NCBI RefSeq assembly: GCF_023544445.1
Contig: NZ_JALPVJ010000021.1
Location: 88,854-152,853 of the forward strand
From: Actinoplanes sp. M2I2
GTDB lineage: Bacteria > Actinomycetota > Actinomycetes > Mycobacteriales > Micromonosporaceae
Length of the DNA stretch: 64,000 nucleotides
Direction of reading: 5' to 3'
The notes under the pieces were generated by a model. That model worked only from the letters and a program-made list of their open reading frames with translations. It had not been told where the DNA came from and did not search any database. Numbering within the stretch: position 1 is the first letter of the stretch; the number at the start of each line of letters is the position of its first letter. Positions 1 to 8,309 of this stretch are shown piece after piece. The translations under genes were made by a program, and so were the position numbers.

Positions 1-34
1 GGCCGGATCGGCCCTGGCCGCCGAGCGCAACGGC

Positions 35-565
35 ATGGCCTCCGGCTCGGTCATGATGCTCGGCGCCGCGATGCCGGAAGCCGCCCTCGCCGGCCGTTCC
101 GGCAGCCGGGGCCGGCTCAGCCGCCGGTACGCCCGGACGGTCGACGCGCTCGCCGTGGGACCGCTGCGATCGCCCTCGTTCACCGAGCAGGTCCTGCCGC
201 TCACCGGTGGCGCCCGGCAGTGCCGCGACCTGATCACCCAGGCGTGTCTGGCCTGGAGCGTGCCCCACCTGCTGGGCGACGCCACGCTGCTGGCCAGCGA
301 GCTGATCAGCTACGCCACCGAGCACACCTCGTCGCTGATGACGATGACCACCATGCTGGACGGCGACTCGCTCTATCTCTGGGTGCGCGGCGCCGCCCAG
401 ACGCGACGACCGCCGCCCGACCGGCTGGCGTTGTTCGTCGTGCACAGCCTGGCCGATCATTGGGGCATACTGCCGGACAACGGCGACACGCTGCTCTGGG
501 CGGCGCTGCCGATCGTGCCGGCCTTCCGGGCGGCGGTGGGCCGCGCCGGTCGGGAACGCCTCTGA
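35..565 (+). CDS. degenerate RsbW-like (HATPase_c_2) ATP-binding protein, possibly 5'-truncated
   Basis: From about residue 45 the protein follows the anti-sigma kinase-like ATPase pattern of actinomycetes. An N-box-like helix reads LLASELISYATEH, and the C-terminus has the usual LADHWG...WAALP ending. The Asn of the N box (ELxxNAxxH) is replaced by Tyr, and the glycine-rich D/G boxes are hardly recognisable, so ATP binding is doubtful. The frame stays open from the left edge of the window (position 2) to the ATG at 35, and no ribosome-binding site precedes that ATG. The true start may therefore lie outside the window. A role in partner-switching or sensory regulation is inferred from the family only. 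Confidence 0.55.
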   Translation: MASGSVMMLGAAMPEAALAGRSGSRGRLSRRYARTVDALAVGPLRSPSFTEQVLPLTGGARQCRDLITQACLAWSVPHLLGDATLLASELISYATEHTSSLMTMTTMLDGDSLYLWVRGAAQTRRPPPDRLALFVVHSLADHWGILPDNGDTLLWAALPIVPAFRAAVGRAGRERL

Positions 566-607
566 AGATCGGTTGTTTCCCCGGCGATCGCCGGGGAAAG
601 CCGCAGG

Positions 608-1570
608 ATGTCAGTCCGCCGGATCATCCTGGACACGGACGTCGCCATGGGCGCGCCCGGGTCGGACATCGACGACGGCTTCGCCATGGCCCTGGCCGTG
701 GACCTGAAGGACCAGTCGCTGGAACTGGTCACGACGGTCAACGGCAACATCGACGTCGACACGTCCACCGTGCTCGCGTTGCACCTGCTCGACCGCCTGG
801 GCAAGCCGGACATCCCGGTGGTGTGCGGCGCCCGTACGCCGCTGGTGCGCCCGCTGCACGCCCACCCCGCCCGCGACCGCGTGGCCGACGTCCGCGAGCA
901 CCTCTCGGGGCGTAAGCCGACCCCGGGCCGCGCGGCCACCGCGATCATCGACCACGTCCTGGCCAATCCCGGTGAGATCTCGATCGTGGCGATCGGCCCG
1001 CTGACCAACGTGGCGGTCGCCCTGGCGCTGGAACCGGCCCTGGCGACGGCGGTCAAGGAGATCGTCATCATGGGCGGCGCGTTCCTGCGCACCACGAGCG
1101 TGCTGGCCATGCCGGGCGAGTTCAACATCTGGGTCGACCCCGAGGCCGCCGCCATCGTGCTCAACAGCGGCGCGCCGCTGCGGTTCATCGGGCTCGACGT
1201 GACTCTCCAGGTGGAGCTGAACCGGGCCGACGCCGATCGGCTGATGGCCACCGGCCGCCCCTTCGCCTCGTACGCCGGCGAGTGCGCGCACGCCTGGATC
1301 GACTACCTGCGCGAGGCCTACCCCGGCCGGGACTTCTGCACCGCACCGATGCACGACGCGCTCGCCGTGGCTGTCGTCAGCCGGCCGAACCTGGTGACCT
1401 GGCGCCCGGCCCGGGTCGAGGTCGAGGTGACCAGCGACCTGACCCGTGGCGTCACCGTCGCCGATCTGCTCGCGTCACGCGACCCACCGCAGGCCAACTG
1501 CATGGTCGCCACCGAAGTGGACAGTGTCGCCTTCATCGAGTTCTTCCTCAACCACATCTATTCGCTCTGA
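608..1570 (+). CDS. inosine-uridine preferring nucleoside hydrolase family protein
   Basis: 320 residues, the normal size for the IUNH family, which hydrolyses the N-glycosidic bond of nucleosides to ribose plus base. The N-terminal calcium-binding signature is present as RRIILDTD followed by DIDDGFAMALAVD. The usual DTDxGxDDA spacing is stretched by several residues (VAMGAPGS). Further family features are the AIGPLTNVA segment near residue 137, the VIMGGAF stretch near 155 and the C-terminal PMHDALAVA segment supplying a late metal ligand. A purine-rich ggggaaag sits upstream of the ATG. It lies about 70 bp ahead of a carbohydrate ABC importer on the same strand, so it may process an imported nucleoside or related glycoside (inference). 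Confidence 0.88.
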   Translation: MSVRRIILDTDVAMGAPGSDIDDGFAMALAVDLKDQSLELVTTVNGNIDVDTSTVLALHLLDRLGKPDIPVVCGARTPLVRPLHAHPARDRVADVREHLSGRKPTPGRAATAIIDHVLANPGEISIVAIGPLTNVAVALALEPALATAVKEIVIMGGAFLRTTSVLAMPGEFNIWVDPEAAAIVLNSGAPLRFIGLDVTLQVELNRADADRLMATGRPFASYAGECAHAWIDYLREAYPGRDFCTAPMHDALAVAVVSRPNLVTWRPARVEVEVTSDLTRGVTVADLLASRDPPQANCMVATEVDSVAFIEFFLNHIYSL

Positions 1571-1639
1571 CCCGCGCACACCCCTCTCACCCGCACGCCC
1601 CTCTCACCCACACGCCGGACGGCGTGGAAGGGAACCACC

Positions 1640-2926
1640 ATGTTCTGGACCAGGGCGCTCGCCCTCACCGGCGCGGCGACACTCGTCCTCGCGGCGGCCG
1701 GCTGCGGCGACGACGGGAACTCAGGCGGCGAGTCGGGCGGGACCACCACGCTGACGTTCGTCAACGCGCAGGACCCGGGCACGTTCGACAAGGTGATCGC
1801 CGCCTTCGAGAAGGCCAACCCGACGATCAAGATCAAGCAGCAGGTCGTCCCGTTCGACGACCTCAACTCGACGGTCCAGTCCCGGCTGGGCGCCAAGGAC
1901 AGCGACATCGACCTGTACGACGTCGACGAGCCCCGGCTGGCCGCCTTCGCCTCCCGCGGCTTCCTCGAGCCCCTGGACGACCTGCGCGGCCAGGCCGAGG
2001 GCCAGATCGACCCCAACGCCCTGAAGATCACGACCTTCGACGGCAAGCAGTACGCCATGCCCCGGTGGACCTCGACCCAGTTGCTCTACTACAACAAGGA
2101 CCTGCTCACCAAGGCCCGCGTCACCGCGCCGGCCGCCGACCCGAAGACCTCGGTCACCTGGGAGCAGGTGACCGCCGACGGCAAGAAGGCCCAGGAGGCC
2201 GGGGCCAAGTACGGGCTGATCTTCGACCAGGTGGACCGGTACTACCAGCTGCAGCCGCTGGCCGAGTCGCTCGGCGGCGGCCCCGGCCTCACCGGCGACG
2301 GCCTGCTCCAGCCGGACGTCACCAACGCGGGCTGGACCCGGGCCTTCACGTGGTATCACGACATCTTCCAGAGCGGGGTGGCCCCGCGCGGCATCAACCC
2401 CGAGCAGACGCCCGGCCTGTTCGCCACCGGCGGCACCGCCTTCTTCGCCGGTGGACCGTGGAACGCCGCCGCGTTCGACAAGGAGGGCGCCGACTACGGC
2501 GTCGCGCCGTTCCCCAAGTTCGCCCAGGGCAAGCCGGCCACCTCGACCGACTCGTGGTCGACCGGGATCAGCCCGTTCTCCGACAGCAAGGACGCGGCCC
2601 GCAAGTTCCTCAGCTACATGACCATCGACCCGGCCGGCGCCACCGCCACGACCAGCAACAACATCCCGGTCCAGAAGGAAGCCTTCCAGACGTACCTCAA
2701 GAACCTGGGCGCCAAGGGCGAGCGCTACCAGCAGATCGCCGACATCATCGAGTACTCGGTGGCCACCACCGCGGTGTCCCGGCCGATCACCACCGGCTTC
2801 GTCGACTTCGAGTCGGTGATGAACAAGGCGTTCGCCGACATCCGCAACGGCACCGACGCGACGACCCGGCTGACCCAGGCCGGTCAGGAGCTCGACCGCG
2901 ACCTCGCCAAGTACCGCAACAAGTAG
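1640..2926 (+). CDS. carbohydrate ABC transporter substrate-binding lipoprotein
   Basis: 428 residues. The N-terminus is a lipoprotein signal peptide with a hydrophobic core and lipobox LAAAGC, so the mature protein should be anchored outside the membrane at Cys near residue 22. The mature part is a group 1 (MalE-like) solute-binding protein: TTTLTFVNAQDPG at the start, KVIAAFEKANPTIKIK, and a central Trp/Gly-rich FFAGGPWNAAAF. An aaggga ribosome-binding site precedes the ATG. Two MalFG-type permease genes follow within 10 nt, completing an importer that lacks its own ATPase; such systems usually share an MsmK/MsiK-type ATPase encoded elsewhere. The ligand cannot be read from sequence; the upstream nucleoside hydrolase suggests a sugar or nucleoside. 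Confidence 0.9.
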   Translation: MFWTRALALTGAATLVLAAAGCGDDGNSGGESGGTTTLTFVNAQDPGTFDKVIAAFEKANPTIKIKQQVVPFDDLNSTVQSRLGAKDSDIDLYDVDEPRLAAFASRGFLEPLDDLRGQAEGQIDPNALKITTFDGKQYAMPRWTSTQLLYYNKDLLTKARVTAPAADPKTSVTWEQVTADGKKAQEAGAKYGLIFDQVDRYYQLQPLAESLGGGPGLTGDGLLQPDVTNAGWTRAFTWYHDIFQSGVAPRGINPEQTPGLFATGGTAFFAGGPWNAAAFDKEGADYGVAPFPKFAQGKPATSTDSWSTGISPFSDSKDAARKFLSYMTIDPAGATATTSNNIPVQKEAFQTYLKNLGAKGERYQQIADIIEYSVATTAVSRPITTGFVDFESVMNKAFADIRNGTDATTRLTQAGQELDRDLAKYRNK

Positions 2927-2932
2927 GCCGCG

Positions 2933-3835
2933 GTGACCACCACGGCACCCAGCCGCCGGCGGCAGCACAGCCGGCGGTTCGGCGACCTCGGCGTCGCCTT
3001 GACGTTCCTGCTGCCGGCCGTCCTGGCCGCCGTGCTGCTGCGGCTGTGGCCCACCGTCCGGGCGGTGTGGGACAGCCTGCGCAGCACGGCCCTCGGCGTG
3101 GAGCCGACCCACTGGGTCGGGTTCGACCAGTACAGCGCGCTCCTGCGGGACCCGGCCTTCCTCAACTCGCTGAAGATCACCCTGCTGTTCGGGATCATCG
3201 TGAACCCGCTGCAGATCGCGGTGGCGCTCGCGCTGGCCGTCCTCTTCAACGAGCGGATCCGCGGCGCCGGGCTGATGCGGACCCTGGTGTTCCTGCCCGT
3301 GGCCATCCCGCAGAGCGTGTCGGCCGTGATCTGGGCCGTGGCGTTCCGCCCGGACGGGCCGCTCAACGGCTTCCTGACCCGGCTGGGCATCGCGCCGCAG
3401 GGATTCCTCACCTCGCCGGACCAGGCGCTCGCCTCGATCATCGTGGTCGTCTCGTGGATCGGGGTGGGCTACTGGATGATGTTCCTGATCGCCGGCCTCA
3501 AGGAGATCGATCCCACCCTGTACGAGGCGGCCGCGCTGGACGGCGCCGGCCGGTGGGCCCGCTTCCGCGGGGTGACGCTCCCGCAGCTGCGCCGGCAGCT
3601 CGCCTTCGTGCTGGTGGCCGACACCATCTCGAACCTGCTGGTCTTCGCGCCCGTGCAGATCCTCACCGGCGGCGGCCCGAACGGCCGGACCAACCTGATC
3701 ATGAACGATGTGTTCGAACGCGCCTACGTGCGGGCGGACGCGGGCGCGGCGGCGGCCGGCACCGTCGTGGTCGCGTTGATCGCGCTGGCCATCGTGCTCG
3801 TGCAGTTCCGGTTGCTGTCGAGAGGAAGTGACTGA
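2933..3835 (+). CDS. carbohydrate ABC transporter permease (MalF type)
   Basis: 300 residues starting at GTG, 6 nt after the stop of the binding-protein gene. It has six predicted membrane spans. The EAA loop that docks the ATPase is visible near residue 200 as YEAAALDGAGRWARFRGVTLPQL. The N-terminal tail is short, basic and cytoplasmic. It pairs with the next gene to form the inner-membrane heterodimer of a sugar importer. Confidence 0.9.
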   Translation: MTTTAPSRRRQHSRRFGDLGVALTFLLPAVLAAVLLRLWPTVRAVWDSLRSTALGVEPTHWVGFDQYSALLRDPAFLNSLKITLLFGIIVNPLQIAVALALAVLFNERIRGAGLMRTLVFLPVAIPQSVSAVIWAVAFRPDGPLNGFLTRLGIAPQGFLTSPDQALASIIVVVSWIGVGYWMMFLIAGLKEIDPTLYEAAALDGAGRWARFRGVTLPQLRRQLAFVLVADTISNLLVFAPVQILTGGGPNGRTNLIMNDVFERAYVRADAGAAAAGTVVVALIALAIVLVQFRLLSRGSD

Positions 3836-4735
3836 GTGTCCACCCAGACCCAGCAGCGGCCACCCACCGGCGCCCGGCCCGAGCCCGAGCCGGCCCGGCC
3901 CCGCAGCCGCAGGCAGCGTCCCCGGATCGGCCTGATCGTGCTGGGCACGGTGATCGCGGTGCTGTTCGTCCTGCCGCTGTGGTGGGCCGCGGTGAGCGCG
4001 CTGCGGCCACAACGGGAGACGTTCTCGACGCTGTCGCCGGTGAGCCTCTGGACCCTGCTGCCCCGCGGGCTCACCGTCGGCAACTTCGGCCGGCTGTTCG
4101 ACGCCGAGTTCGGCCGCGCGCTGCTCAACTCGACCATCGTCACGGTGGCCACGCTCGTGATCGGGCTGGCCATCTGCGCGACCGCGGCGTTCGCCCTGGC
4201 CGTCCTGAAGTTCCCGGGCCGCGGCGTCATCTTCGCGGTCATGGTGATCTCGTTCCTCATCCCGTTCGACGCGATCGCCATCCCGCTGATGTCCATCTTC
4301 CGCGACGCGCACCTGGAGAACACGTACCTGGCCCTGGTCCTGCCCGGGGTAGGGAACGGCCTCGCGGTCTTCCTGCTGCGCGGCTTCTTCCTAGGCGTGC
4401 CGATCGACCTGGCCGAGGCCGCCCGCGTCGAGGGCCTGGGCTGGTGGGGCGTCTTCTGGCGGATCTACCTGCCCCTGTCCCGGCCGGCGCTGATCGGCGC
4501 CGGGCTGATCCTGTTCGTCTTCCAGTGGCAGGCCTACCTGTGGCCCTTGCTGATCGCGCCCGATCCCGAGATGACGGTCGCGCCGGTGGCCATCGCCCAG
4601 TTCGCGGGCCAGCAGGGCGTCGACTTCGGGGCGATCTTCGCCGGGGCTGTGCTCACCGCCCTCGTGCCGTTGCTGATCCTGCTGTTCTTCCAGCGCTACT
4701 TCACCCAGTCGGTGTCATCGTCCGGCCTCAAGTAG
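3836..4735 (+). CDS. carbohydrate ABC transporter permease (MalG type)
   Basis: 299 residues starting at GTG directly after the stop of the MalF-type gene, a sign of translational coupling. It carries a Pro/Arg-rich cytoplasmic N-terminus (about 35 residues), six predicted membrane helices and the EAA loop as LAEAARVEGLGWWGVFWRI near residue 195. No ATPase gene follows; the strand runs instead into a tandem-repeat array. The operon as seen is nucleoside hydrolase, binding lipoprotein, MalF, MalG. Confidence 0.9.
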   Translation: MSTQTQQRPPTGARPEPEPARPRSRRQRPRIGLIVLGTVIAVLFVLPLWWAAVSALRPQRETFSTLSPVSLWTLLPRGLTVGNFGRLFDAEFGRALLNSTIVTVATLVIGLAICATAAFALAVLKFPGRGVIFAVMVISFLIPFDAIAIPLMSIFRDAHLENTYLALVLPGVGNGLAVFLLRGFFLGVPIDLAEAARVEGLGWWGVFWRIYLPLSRPALIGAGLILFVFQWQAYLWPLLIAPDPEMTVAPVAIAQFAGQQGVDFGAIFAGAVLTALVPLLILLFFQRYFTQSVSSSGLK

Positions 4736-4809
4736 TCATCCGCGAACCCGATAGGTCCTCCTCAGCCCGGGGGGGTGTTGTGGGGCTGAGCGCCGGGTCA
4801 CGGTCATGG

Positions 4810-5330
4810 CTTGCCGGAATCCCCGGCGCTGTGGCGCGGGAGGTGTTCAGCTTGCCGGAATCCCGGCGCTGTGGCGCGGGAGGTCTTCAGCTTGCCGGAA
4901 TCCCGGCGCTGTGGCGCGGGAGGTGTTCAGCTTGCTGGAGTCCCGTGGGCGGGGCTGCGGAAGTCGCCCGGCCCACGGGAATCCGGCGCGGTGCCGCAGG
5001 ATCCGCTCGGCTCACCGCAGTCGCAGCGTGGCGCTGCAGAAGTCGCCCGGCCCACGGGAATCCCCGCGCTGTGCCGCAGGAACCGCTCGGCTCACCGCAA
5101 TCGCAGCGTGGCGCTGCAGAAGTCGCCCGGCCCACGGGAATCCCCGCGCTGTGCCGCAGGAACCGCTCGGCTCACCGCAATCCCAGCGTGGCGCTGCAGA
5201 AGTCGCCTGGTTTGCAGTAAACCCGGCGCTGTGGCGCAGGAGTCGCTTGGCTTGCCCGGAATCCCGTCGCGGCGCTGCACGAGTCGCTCGGCTTGCCGGA
5301 ATCACGGCACGGAGCTGCACGAGTCGTCAG
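4810..5330. repeat. tandem array of thirteen ~40-bp units between convergent genes
   Basis: Thirteen head-to-tail units of 39-41 bp fill the 669-bp gap between the MalG-type gene (plus) and the IMPase-like gene (minus). Unit starts: 4810, 4851, 4891, 4931, 4971, 5010, 5050, 5090, 5130, 5170, 5210, 5250, 5291. Units 2 and 3 are nearly identical. Units 6-10 alternate between two subtypes, giving a higher-order 80-bp period. Many units can fold into a small hairpin (GCGC-TGTG-GCGC with flanking CCC/GGG). Forty is not a multiple of three, so a protein read through the array would change frame each unit; this argues that the array is not coding. Positions 4736-4809 and 5331-5404 hold nothing I recognise. 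Confidence 0.9.
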
Positions 5331-5404
5331 TAGTGGCCGATAACGCGAACGCGCGTCTCGCGAAGACGTCATGCTGCGGACCGAGCAGCACGCGCGGGGA
5401 TGGC

Positions 5405-6916
5405 TCAACCAGTGACGGAGTAAGCAGTTGCGAGCAGGGCGCGCAGCGGCTCGAAGAGCTCTTCACAGGTGGCAAGGACGTCGCCGCTGCCCGGCCAGGT
5501 TCCGTCGGGCGAACGTCCACTGAGGTCACCGACGACTCCCCCGGCCTCCTGCACCAGCAGGACGCCGGCCGCGAAGTCCCAGGGCTGCAGGCCCGGCAGC
5601 CAGGCGGCATCGGCACGTCCCGTGGCCACCTGGGCCAGGGCGGCCGCCGCGCTTCCGCTGCGGCGCAGATCCCGGACCCGTGGCGTGAGCGCGGCGACCA
5701 TGTCACCCGCCCTCGGGCGCTGATCGGGACGGCCCAGGTTGACCTCGATCAGGGCTCGCGACAGCTCGCCCTGCGCGAGCAACCCGGCTCGCGTGCCCCC
5801 GTCGTGCGTGCCGCCGCCGGCCCGGGCTTCGGTGATCCGGTGCAGCATCGGCTCGACCACGACACCGGCCAGCAACCGGCTGCCGTCGGACGCGTAGGCG
5901 GCCACGCTGACCGACCAGTCCGACCGGCCGTAGAGATAGCTGGTCGTCCCGTCGATCGGGTCGACCAGCCACCGCACGCCCGACCGGCCGGTGACAGAGC
6001 CGTGCTCCTCCCCCAGCACCCCGTCGTCCGGGCGCAGCCGCCGCAGCACGTCGCAGATCGCCCGCTCGGTGTCCCGGTCGGCCTGGCTCACCAGGTCGGC
6101 CGGCCCGGCCTTCTCCTCGATCCGCAGACTGCTCGCCCGCAGACCCCAGTCGAGGGCGACGCGGGCACCGGCCTGAGCGGCCCGCCGCGCGATGCTCAAC
6201 AGCTCATCGAGGTCGAGGACGGCAATCGGAGACCCGCCAATGCGAGAGCCGACGTTCCGATCGCCAACCGCAGACGCGCCGGCCACAGAACCGCCATCCC
6301 CGCGACCACCATCCCCGCGAGCACCATCCACGCGAGCGCTGTCAACACGAGCACCGTCAACATGAGCGTCGTCAACATAAGCGCGGTCAACACGAGCACC
6401 GTCAACACGAGAGCCGTCAACATCAACGTGATCGACAGCAGCAACATCAAGACGAACGCCATCGTCGGCGGCAACGCCTTCCGTAGCACCAACGTCAACG
6501 CAAGCACTGGTCACGGGGGCGCCACCAAAGACGGCCCTATGCCCACGCAGGGCGTCAGGGGCAGGTTCTGTCACCGGCGCACCATCCGAAGAAGCGCCAT
6601 CACGGGAAGCGCCGTCCACAGGAATGCCCTCCACAGGAACGCCGTCGGCGGCAGCGTCTTCCACAGCAGCGCCATCCACACGAACGCCGTCGGCGACTGC
6701 TTCATCCACAGCAGCGCTGTGCACAGGAAGGTCATTCACAGCAGCGCTATCCACAGGAACGCCATTCGCAGTAGCGCTATCCACAGGAACGCCATTCACA
6801 GCGGCGTCATTCACGGGAACGCCATTCACAGCGGCGTCATTCACGGGAACGCCATCCACAGCGGCGTCATACACCAAAGCGCCTGACGACTGGCGGTCGT
6901 TGCTGGGGTCAGCCAC
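5405..6916 (-). CDS. inositol monophosphatase-family phosphatase with long repetitive N-terminal extension
   Basis: 503 residues. The C-terminal ~273 residues are a full IMPase fold: EEHG, the metal-binding DPIDGTTSYLYG, and WDFAAGVLLVQEAGG near the end. They should hydrolyse a small phosphomonoester with Mg2+; the substrate is unknown. The first ~225 residues are low-complexity Ala/Val/Asp/Gly repeats (for example NGVPVNDAAV and VDGAR units) with no similarity I recognise. The GTG start at 6916 overlaps the TGA of the preceding gene (GTGGCTGA), which supports translation of the extension. A GTG near 6289 would give an ordinary-sized enzyme of about 295 residues and remains possible. It is the last gene of a polyol dehydrogenase - UbiA-like - IMPase unit. 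Confidence 0.8.
   Translation of the reverse strand: MADPSNDRQSSGALVYDAAVDGVPVNDAAVNGVPVNDAAVNGVPVDSATANGVPVDSAAVNDLPVHSAAVDEAVADGVRVDGAAVEDAAADGVPVEGIPVDGASRDGASSDGAPVTEPAPDALRGHRAVFGGAPVTSACVDVGATEGVAADDGVRLDVAAVDHVDVDGSRVDGARVDRAYVDDAHVDGARVDSARVDGARGDGGRGDGGSVAGASAVGDRNVGSRIGGSPIAVLDLDELLSIARRAAQAGARVALDWGLRASSLRIEEKAGPADLVSQADRDTERAICDVLRRLRPDDGVLGEEHGSVTGRSGVRWLVDPIDGTTSYLYGRSDWSVSVAAYASDGSRLLAGVVVEPMLHRITEARAGGGTHDGGTRAGLLAQGELSRALIEVNLGRPDQRPRAGDMVAALTPRVRDLRRSGSAAAALAQVATGRADAAWLPGLQPWDFAAGVLLVQEAGGVVGDLSGRSPDGTWPGSGDVLATCEELFEPLRALLATAYSVTG
6290..6890. repeat. codon-aligned short tandem repeats inside the IMPase-like gene
   Basis: Two repeat zones lie in the 5' part of the minus-strand gene. 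At about 6316-6440, 15-bp units (plus-strand form gtcaacacgagcacc) repeat with small changes. At about 6600-6885, units of 12-27 bp built from tccacaggaacgcc and ttcacagcagcg recur, including near-identical 30-bp copies at 6790-6850. The periods seen are multiples of three, so both the minus-strand gene and an opposite plus-strand frame stay open. Base composition drops visibly below that of the neighbours because of many a/t third positions. Confidence 0.8.
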
Positions 6917-8282
6917 GTGCGGGCCCGTTTCCGGTCAGGGTGGCCCATGTCTCGTGCCCCAGAGCTGCCCGCGCGAGGGGTACCAGGGCGGCGGCGACGC
7001 GGGAGCGGAGCCGGTCGCCGAGGGCGCCCATCGTGTTCAGCGACCCGCCGACGCACCTCAGATAGGCACCGGCGATCACCAGCCACGGCAGGGCCCCAAC
7101 TACCGCCGCGTCGGTCTGGAGCCCGAGGAGGCCGACCAGGACGACAGCACCGGCCACCACCACGCCGGGTCGGAAGCGGGGCGCCACAAGGACGACCAGC
7201 GCACCCAGACCGCCGACCAGCGCGACGAACACTCCCTCCTGTGTGGAGGCCGGGCCGACAAGCAGTCGCCCGGTGAGCGCGGCGCCCGCACCGGCGATGA
7301 CAGCGGCCAGGTTCCACGGGGCGGTGAGCGCCGTGCGGCCCCGCAGGGCGGCCCAGCCGGTGACCGGGCCGTCAGCCAGGCCGTGAGTCAGGCCGTCAGC
7401 CGGGCGGTCAGCCAGGCCGTCAGCCGGGCGGTGACCCAGGTGCCGCGGGTCCACGCGGTCGGGCACCCAGCGCACCAGGGCCAGCAGGTGTTCTCGCGCG
7501 TGACCGGCCTCGCAGGCCCAGCTCAGGCGGCCGTCACGGAGGCGGGCGAACGCCGTCGACTCGATCGCCCAGCGGCTTGTCACGAAGGCCATCCCGTACG
7601 CCCAGAGCGTCACCCCGGCCGCCACCGCGAGCGCCGGAGTGCGGGGGAGATCCACCACCAGCGCCAAGCCGGTCAGCCCCCGGACCACGTAGCCGGCTCC
7701 TACGACGAACCAGAGCGCGACGATCACCGGCCGCACCGGCGCCGGCACCTGGCCCGAGCGACCGGTGGCGGCCGAGCGCAGTCCCTCGTACGCGATGGCG
7801 ACCCCGACGACGCCGAGCACCATCCCCACGATGAACGGGCCCAGGTGCAGGCCCGGCAGCAGCAGCGGCAGGGCCGCGGCCACCAGCAGTCGCAGCGCCG
7901 CGACGGCCGTGCTGGCGGCGATGTGCGGGCGGGCCCGGTCGAGGGGGCCGGGCAGGCGCCCGCGATCGGCCTCGGCCGGGTGCCGCTGGTCGGCGGCGAA
8001 ACCGCGGATGTCGTTCCACTGGTAGCGGGCCGGGTAGATCAGCAGTTCCAGCGCCGCCAGGACGACGACCGCCCGGAGCACCGTCGTCGGGCTCACCCCG
8101 CCCGCGGCCAGCGCGGCCAGACCGAACGTCAGCGGCATCAGCGACGCCTTGAACAGGTCCTTCGGGCGGGGCATGAGGAGATAGCCGAGCAGGGTCCGGC
8201 GCGGCGCGCGCGCCGGGGCGGCGGGCGCGACGACCCGGACCCGTGCGGAGTCCAGGGTGGACTGCAGGGAGAAGGTTGTCAT
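6909..8282 (-). CDS. UbiA-like polytopic membrane protein (putative prenyltransferase)
   Basis: 457 residues with about nine hydrophobic segments. Near residue 80 the sequence WNDIRGFAADQRHP resembles the first Asp-rich motif of UbiA prenyltransferases, especially the NDxRDxxADRxHP form of actinobacterial decaprenyl-phosphate phosphoribosyltransferases. The Asp after Arg is missing, and a convincing second Asp motif is not seen, so activity is uncertain. A short Ala/Asp/Gly/Leu repeat (residues ~292-315, units like ADGLADRP) sits in a loop between membrane segments. It lies 27 bp after the polyol dehydrogenase and overlaps the next gene by 8 nt. A role in modifying a polyprenyl or lipid carrier is inference. 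Confidence 0.5.
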   Translation of the reverse strand: MTTFSLQSTLDSARVRVVAPAAPARAPRRTLLGYLLMPRPKDLFKASLMPLTFGLAALAAGGVSPTTVLRAVVVLAALELLIYPARYQWNDIRGFAADQRHPAEADRGRLPGPLDRARPHIAASTAVAALRLLVAAALPLLLPGLHLGPFIVGMVLGVVGVAIAYEGLRSAATGRSGQVPAPVRPVIVALWFVVGAGYVVRGLTGLALVVDLPRTPALAVAAGVTLWAYGMAFVTSRWAIESTAFARLRDGRLSWACEAGHAREHLLALVRWVPDRVDPRHLGHRPADGLADRPADGLTHGLADGPVTGWAALRGRTALTAPWNLAAVIAGAGAALTGRLLVGPASTQEGVFVALVGGLGALVVLVAPRFRPGVVVAGAVVLVGLLGLQTDAAVVGALPWLVIAGAYLRCVGGSLNTMGALGDRLRSRVAAALVPLARAALGHETWATLTGNGPARG

Positions 8283-8309
8283 GGCGACGCCTTCCCCGCA
8301 CGACTTTCG

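Noticed and set aside
1721..4312. 863-codon minus-strand open frame
   Set aside because: Antisense to the sugar ABC genes, which have clear motifs.
4810..5330. CRISPR array
   Set aside because: Units abut directly with no unique spacers, and no cas genes are present.
4811..6886. 691-codon plus-strand open frame across the 40-bp array and the IMPase repeats
   Set aside because: It is antisense to the IMPase-like gene, has no family similarity, and stays open only because GC-rich repeats avoid stops. It runs through the 40-bp array, where the frame rotates each unit.
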